Source: an uncultured Bacilli bacterium
Lineage (GTDB): Bacteria; Bacillota_I; Bacilli_A; RF39; UBA660
Direction of reading: 5' to 3'
DNA: 18,549 bases
Assembly (NCBI GenBank): GCA_910587065.1
Contig: CAJUMA010000019.1
Location: forward strand, 4,798 to 23,346
Both the position numbers and the translations under genes were made by a program. Of this stretch, positions 14,153 through 18,549 are shown piece by piece; position 1 is the first letter of the stretch, and each line of letters opens with the position of its first letter. The notes under the pieces were generated by a model. The model was not told the DNA's origin. It searched no databases and saw nothing but the letters and a program-made list of their open reading frames with translations.

Positions 14153-16696
14153 ATGAAACTAAGTGATATAAATGTAAGCGATTTATCTCCTATGATGCAG
14201 CAGTATGCTGAAGTTAAATCACGATATAAAGATGAATTATTATTTTTTCGATTAGGTGACTTTTATGAATTATTTTTTGAAGATGCAGATGTAGCAAGCC
14301 ACGAACTAGAACTTACCTTAACTGGTAAAAATGCGGGCTTAAAAGAAAGAATTCCTATGTGCGGAATTCCTTATCACTCTGCAAAACCATATATTGAAAA
14401 ACTTGTAAATAAAGGTTATCGCGTTGCAATTTGTGAACAACTTGAAGATCCTAAATCAACTAAGAATATGGTAAAAAGAGATGTTATTGAAGTAATAACA
14501 AAAGGAACCTTAGTCGATTTAGAATTCTTAAATGAAAATGATTTTAATTATATTGGTAGCATAATAGATTATAAATATGTATATTTATTAACCTATACAG
14601 ATCTTTCTACAGGTGAAATAAATTCTATGTTTATAAATCACAACAACGAAGCTATTTTAAATGAAGTTTTAAATCTAAATTTAAAAGAAATAATTATAAA
14701 AAACGATTTTCCAATTGATTTAATAAATACATATAAAAATAATTATGGAATTAATATAACTATAAGTGATGATGAGTTAAACGACAAGTATGAAAGTATT
14801 TATGAAAGTGTTTTAGATGAAAGAATAATTGTTGGCATTAAGCATCTTTTATATTATTTACATGTAAAAGAATTAAAAGACCTATCTCATTTAGCTCATG
14901 TAAATATTTTAAAAAAAGATAATTATTTAAGAATGGATGTTCACACAGTAAGAAATTTAGAACTAGTTGAAACATTAAGACTAAAAGAAAGAAAATACTC
15001 GCTAATTTGGTTACTTGATAAGACAAAAACAGCTCCTGGAGCTAGATGTTTAAAAAATTGGTTAATGAATCCTTTAAAAGACAGGATCGAGATAGAAAAA
15101 AGATATGATTATATTGATTTGCTAAACAAAAACTTTTTAGCAAGAGAAGAATTAAGAAATGATTTATATGAAGTTTATGATTTAGAAAGATTGTGTGGAA
15201 AAGTAATATGCGGTTCCTTAAATGCACGAGATTTATTACAAATAAAAAAATCCCTTGCTATAATACCCGATATTAACAGAATACTTAACAGTATTAACTA
15301 TGGTTCTACTATCCTTGAACATCAAAAATTATATGAGCTTTTAGAGAGTGCAATAGATGAAGATGCACCTATCTCTGTAAGGGAAGGTAATATTATTAAA
15401 AAAGGTTATTCAGATACTTTAGATGAATTAAGAAGCATTAGAAGCGGGGGTAAAGAGTTTATATCGGCAATTGAAGCCAAAGAAAAGGAACGAACAGGTA
15501 TTCAAAACTTAAAGGTTGGTTTTAATAAGGTATTTGGCTACTATATTGAAATAACTAAGGGACAAATAGATAAAATAGACCCGAATCTTGGATGGGAAAG
15601 AAGACAAACTCTAACTGGTGCTGAAAGATTCATAACTCCTGAACTTAAAGAAAAAGAAGAACTTATTTTGAATGCGGAAGAAAAAATAATTGAATTAGAA
15701 TATGAAATATTTACAAGTATCCGTGAAAAATTAAAAGAAAATATTTTTAAACTTAAAGAAACTGCAGCATCAATTGCAATAGTTGACTGTCTAACAAGCT
15801 TAAGTGTTGTATCAGATGAGCAACATTTAGTAAGACCGACACTTAATGATAATCATAAAGTTATAATTAAGGATGGTTTTCATCCTGTTGTTGAATATGT
15901 TAGCGGCAATGAATATATAAAAAATGATATTATTATGGACGAGGATACCGCAACATTACTTATAACTGGACCAAATATGTCTGGTAAATCAACATATATG
16001 CGTCAGTTCGCCATAACAGCAATTCTCGCACAAATGGGGTCCTTCGTTCCTGCCACTAGTGCCTCACTTCCCATATTTGATTCCATATTTACCCGTATTG
16101 GTGCTTCGGATGATTTAGTTAGTGGTGAATCAACATTTATGGTTGAAATGTTAGAAGCCAAAAACGCAATCGTGAACGCAACCGAAGACTCTTTAATCTT
16201 ATTTGATGAACTTGGAAGAGGAACATCAACCTTTGATGGAATGAGCCTTGCAAGAGCAATTCTTGAGTATGTAACAGAAACTATTTCTTGTAAAACATTA
16301 TTCTCAACGCACTATCATGAATTAGTTGATTTAGAAAATAAATATAAAAAAATAAAAAATGTTCATGTTGATGCTATTGAAGAAAATGGAACAATTACTT
16401 TTCTGCATAAAGTCCTTCCTGGAAGTGTCTCAAAATCTTATGGTATCCATGTAGCTTCTCTTGCCGGAATGCCAGAAAAGTTATTAAAAAGAGCCCAAGA
16501 ATTCTTAGATTATTATGAAAATGAAAAGGATGCAGAAAAAAAAGATATAATGGCTGAACAAATGACTTTTAATTTAGATGAAACAAGCAAAAGTGAGCTT
16601 GATGAGTTAGTTGAGAAAATTGACCCTCTTAACATAACTCCTTTAGAGGCACTTAACTTAATATTTAAGATAAAAGAAATATCGAAGAAAAAATAG
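14153..16696 (+). CDS. mutS: DNA mismatch repair protein MutS
   Basis: A full-length 847-residue mismatch sensor. The N-terminal mismatch-binding domain has the Phe-x-Glu wedge at F37-Y38-E39 in LGDFYELFFEDA. The lever and clamp domains occupy the middle. The ABC-type ATPase has Walker A GPNMSGKS at 606-613, Walker B with D685-E686 in LFDELGRGTSTFDG, and the STHYHEL switch. The C-terminal tail contains EQMTFNL, which resembles a beta-clamp binding motif, and ends with DPLNITPLEALNLIFKIK, the conserved tail helix. AGGTGG precedes the ATG. No mutL follows directly, unlike in B. subtilis; it must lie elsewhere if present. Confidence 0.97.
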   Translation: MKLSDINVSDLSPMMQQYAEVKSRYKDELLFFRLGDFYELFFEDADVASHELELTLTGKNAGLKERIPMCGIPYHSAKPYIEKLVNKGYRVAICEQLEDPKSTKNMVKRDVIEVITKGTLVDLEFLNENDFNYIGSIIDYKYVYLLTYTDLSTGEINSMFINHNNEAILNEVLNLNLKEIIIKNDFPIDLINTYKNNYGINITISDDELNDKYESIYESVLDERIIVGIKHLLYYLHVKELKDLSHLAHVNILKKDNYLRMDVHTVRNLELVETLRLKERKYSLIWLLDKTKTAPGARCLKNWLMNPLKDRIEIEKRYDYIDLLNKNFLAREELRNDLYEVYDLERLCGKVICGSLNARDLLQIKKSLAIIPDINRILNSINYGSTILEHQKLYELLESAIDEDAPISVREGNIIKKGYSDTLDELRSIRSGGKEFISAIEAKEKERTGIQNLKVGFNKVFGYYIEITKGQIDKIDPNLGWERRQTLTGAERFITPELKEKEELILNAEEKIIELEYEIFTSIREKLKENIFKLKETAASIAIVDCLTSLSVVSDEQHLVRPTLNDNHKVIIKDGFHPVVEYVSGNEYIKNDIIMDEDTATLLITGPNMSGKSTYMRQFAITAILAQMGSFVPATSASLPIFDSIFTRIGASDDLVSGESTFMVEMLEAKNAIVNATEDSLILFDELGRGTSTFDGMSLARAILEYVTETISCKTLFSTHYHELVDLENKYKKIKNVHVDAIEENGTITFLHKVLPGSVSKSYGIHVASLAGMPEKLLKRAQEFLDYYENEKDAEKKDIMAEQMTFNLDETSKSELDELVEKIDPLNITPLEALNLIFKIKEISKKK

Positions 16697-16710
16697 ATGT
16701 TTCTTTTTTT
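16672..16710 (+). terminator. Rho-independent terminator of mutS
   Basis: AAAAGAAATATC (16672-16683) pairs with GATGTTTCTTTT (16696-16707) with one G-T pair around a twelve-base loop, then Ts. The left arm lies inside the mutS coding sequence and the TAG stop borders the right arm. Confidence 0.75.
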
Positions 16711-16758
16711 TCGACAAAAAATACTCGCAATAATTGTTATTCTTTACTTGGTGATGAA

Positions 16759-17202
16759 ATGAAAAAAATAGCATTTATGATAATGCCAATCGTGGCATCA
16801 ATATTTTTTTGTTCTATATTTATGGATATTTCAGGAGACGACAATGTTTTACCTGTAAGCAGTGAAGTCCACTCAATAAAACAGTTTCAAACAGGCACCT
16901 ATAATAATCTTGAAGAAGCCGAAAAAGAAGCCAGTATAAAAAAAGGAATCGCACTTAGAGCAGGAGAGAATTATCAAGTTATAGTAGGAATTTTAAAAAA
17001 TAATTCTAATATCGAAAGAATGATAAAATACCTAGAGGAGAAAAATACTTATTATTATATAAAAGATATAAATGTTGATCCTGCATTCACTGAAGTATTA
17101 AATAAATATGAAGATTTAATGTCTAATTCCACTTCATCAGTTGCATTTTTCCAGTTAAATAAAAAAATATTAGAAAGGTATAAAATTTTATATGAAAGTT
17201 AA
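16759..17202 (+). CDS. SPOR-domain membrane protein, SpoIIB-like
   Basis: A 147-residue protein with an N-terminal membrane anchor (IAFMIMPIVASIFFCSIFM, residues 4-22) and a short extracytoplasmic domain. Residues about 38-110 look like a SPOR domain: IKQFQTGTYNNLEEAEKEA, then YQVIVGILKNN and a predicted closing strand. SPOR domains bind denuded glycan at septa. In B. subtilis spoIIB, which encodes a SPOR protein for engulfment, lies just upstream of maf-radC, so position supports a SpoIIB-like role. The family match itself is moderate. GGTGAT at 16750-16755 precedes ATG 16759. TCGACA at 16711-16716 may serve as a -35 box with a weak -10. It overlaps radC by eleven bases. Confidence 0.6.
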   Translation: MKKIAFMIMPIVASIFFCSIFMDISGDDNVLPVSSEVHSIKQFQTGTYNNLEEAEKEASIKKGIALRAGENYQVIVGILKNNSNIERMIKYLEEKNTYYYIKDINVDPAFTEVLNKYEDLMSNSTSSVAFFQLNKKILERYKILYES

Positions 17203-17869
17203 AGAAATGCCACCATCTTTTCAGCCGCGTGAAAGAATGCTTAAATTTGGTGTCGAGAACTTAAGTGATATTGATTTACTAAGTATTATTTTAAGGACAG
17301 GGACAAAGGATTTTAATGTTAAAGAAGTTGCATCGTCCATATTAACTAATGTTGGTGGACTTAACAATTTATCCGATGTAGGTATCCGTGAATTATCTAA
17401 AATAAAAGGTGTTGGAAATATTAAAGCCATAACCATTTTATCGGCAATTGAACTGGGTAAACGTGTTATAAATAAAGAAATTGAAATAAACATGGTCTTA
17501 AATACTTCTGTTGCAATTCATGAAGCTTTTAAAAGTATGTTCTTAAATATAAATCAAGAAAAAGTTTTAGCTATATTTCTTGATGCAAAAAAAAGACTTA
17601 TCTCTTACAAATTTATTTTTGTAGGGACTTTAGATAGAAGCATAATACATCCTCGTGAAATATTTAATGAAGCTATCAAAGAACATGCATCAAGTCTTGT
17701 AATAATGCATAATCATCCATCAAATGATTTATCCCCAAGTAAAGAAGATATAGTTGTGACTAATAAGATAAAAGAATGTGGAGATATTATTGGAATACCT
17801 CTAGTAGATCACTTAATAACGAATGGAAGGGAGTATTATAGTTTTTATGATAAGTTTTATCAAAAGTAA
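17192..17869 (+). CDS. radC: RadC-family JAMM/MPN protein
   Basis: A 225-residue protein, normal length for the family. The N-terminal part contains PRERMLKFGVENLSDIDLLS in slightly modified RadC form (QPRERML) and a helix-hairpin-helix (LSKIKGVGNIKAITILSAIE). The C-terminal JAMM metal site is complete: H173, H175 and D186 in MHNHPSNDLSPSKEDI. Despite its name, a role in DNA repair is doubtful in well-studied species. GAAAGG at 17173-17178 is 13 bases from ATG 17192, rather far; ATG 17207 is an alternative. It sits between a SPOR protein and mreC, the classic Bacilli position, but mreB is missing between radC and mreC. Confidence 0.92.
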   Translation: MKVKEMPPSFQPRERMLKFGVENLSDIDLLSIILRTGTKDFNVKEVASSILTNVGGLNNLSDVGIRELSKIKGVGNIKAITILSAIELGKRVINKEIEINMVLNTSVAIHEAFKSMFLNINQEKVLAIFLDAKKRLISYKFIFVGTLDRSIIHPREIFNEAIKEHASSLVIMHNHPSNDLSPSKEDIVVTNKIKECGDIIGIPLVDHLITNGREYYSFYDKFYQK

Positions 17870-18494
17870 CATGATTTATATAATATTAATACTAGCTCTT
17901 ATTTATAAAGGTATATTTGTAAATATAATTGGGAATATAAATACTTTAGTAACAAAACCAAATGATAATATAGCTACAGAAATAGGTATTTTAAAAGAAG
18001 AAAATAAAAAATTAATGAGTGATTTAGAAAGTGTAACTAAACTAAAGAATAGTTATGAAAATGACTATAGGATTACGAGACTAAGCTATCGTCTTTCATA
18101 TACAGAGAGTGAATTTTATATAACCGGTTCCGATTACAAAGTAAATGATTTACTAATAAATGAATTCGGTCTCGTTGGTATCATAAAAGAACTAAAAAAT
18201 GATTATTCTGTTGCTAACACTATAAAATCTATTAAGGGTTTAAGTATTAAAATAAATGATGCATACGGAACTATTTCTAAGTATGAAGATAATTATTTTA
18301 TCGTTAATGATCTTTCTAATTACGATGAAGTAAATATTAATGACATAGTGTATACTTCTCCCATCGGCGATAATTCAAATACAATCATTGTTGGAAATGT
18401 AAGTAAAATTGAAGAACATGAAGTAAGTAAAACAATTTATATAAAAAGTAATGTTGATTTTAGTAATTTAAATTATCTATTTGTGGTAGGTTAA
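17847..18494 (+). CDS. mreC: Rod shape-determining protein MreC
   Basis: An extracytoplasmic morphogenesis protein that links the MreB-type elongation complex to wall synthesis. The N-terminal membrane helix (MIYIILILALIYKGIFV) is followed by a coiled coil (EIGILKEENKKLMSDLESVT), then the two-lobed beta domain: LLINEFGLVGIIKELKNDYS, VNINDIVYTSPIGD, IIVGNVSKIEE and the closing VDFSNLNYLFVVG. At about 215 residues it is short for MreC. Three in-frame ATGs exist: 17823, 17847 and 17871. AAGGGAG at 17827-17833 lies 13 bases before 17847, the best though imperfect choice; this overlaps the end of radC. Confidence 0.83.
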   Translation: MISFIKSNMIYIILILALIYKGIFVNIIGNINTLVTKPNDNIATEIGILKEENKKLMSDLESVTKLKNSYENDYRITRLSYRLSYTESEFYITGSDYKVNDLLINEFGLVGIIKELKNDYSVANTIKSIKGLSIKINDAYGTISKYEDNYFIVNDLSNYDEVNINDIVYTSPIGDNSNTIIVGNVSKIEEHEVSKTIYIKSNVDFSNLNYLFVVG

Positions 18495-18495
18495 T

Positions 18496-18549
18496 ATGCC
18501 ATATATTTTAATAGATTTACTTACTCTCAATTTAATAAACATTAAAACA
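18496..18549 (+). CDS. Start of a probable mreD (truncated by the window end)
   Basis: An open frame begins at ATG 18496, one base after the mreC stop, with GGTAGG at 18485-18490 as ribosome site, and stays open to the end. The 18 visible residues (MPYILIDLLTLNLINIKT) are hydrophobic. MreD, a small membrane protein, normally follows mreC. Too little is visible for a family call by sequence. Confidence 0.45.
   Translation, partial: MPYILIDLLTLNLINIKT

Noticed and set aside
1..18549. Mycoplasma-type code with TGA as Trp
   Set aside because: TGA acts as a genuine stop at 1181 and 10938, and tryptophans in Lon, MutS, Nth and others are TGG.
1..18549. tRNA or rRNA genes, CRISPR arrays, insertion sequences, attachment sites
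   Set aside because: No cloverleaf, no regularly spaced repeats, no transposase or integrase and no matching terminal repeats were seen by eye.

Overview
The window is AT-rich, densely packed DNA from a low-GC Gram-positive bacterium (Bacillota, class Bacilli). The standard bacterial code applies: TGA is used as a stop, and tryptophan is always TGG in the genes read here. Sporulation genes (a SpoVID-like LysM protein, a YsxE/CotS-like protein, YlbJ/SpoVV, a SpoIIB-like SPOR protein) point to a spore former or recent descendant. The compact, very AT-rich style suggests an uncultured gut Bacilli lineage near Erysipelotrichales or RF39-like groups; that placement is inference.

Region 1 (1-3090) is accessory. 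It opens inside an Rhs/YD-repeat protein. The conserved core is followed by an unrecognised C-terminal tip, then a small ORF placed like an immunity gene and a decayed ORF. Next come an M23-LysM endolysin without a signal peptide, an overlapping phage-type holin, and a frameshifted gene resembling phage late regulators. It is either a toxin locus beside a prophage relic, or a toxin locus with a holin/endolysin export cassette.

Region 2 (3091-7955) is housekeeping: cca-dnaD-nth for tRNA end maturation, replication initiation and base-excision repair, then lon under its own promoter. Region 3 (7956-9602) holds a spoVID-ysxE-like pair, followed by a tiny antisense Cys-motif membrane protein gene. 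Region 4 (9841-12316) is a three-gene pilin-like operon. Region 5 (12216-14088) has divergent ylbJ (spoVV) and ylbL (PDZ, Lon-like protease) sharing a very small intergenic region.

Region 6 (14089-18549) contains mutS, then a spoIIB-like SPOR gene, radC, mreC and the first codons of a probable mreD. The order lon ... spoVID-ysxE ... spoIIB-radC-mreC is a thinned-out version of the B. subtilis arrangement as I recall it, with mreB and maf absent and the pilin operon near the position of comC. Recurrent local features are SigA-like promoters with very short leaders and intrinsic terminators whose hairpins contain the stop codon of the upstream gene. I saw no tRNA, rRNA, CRISPR array or insertion sequence.
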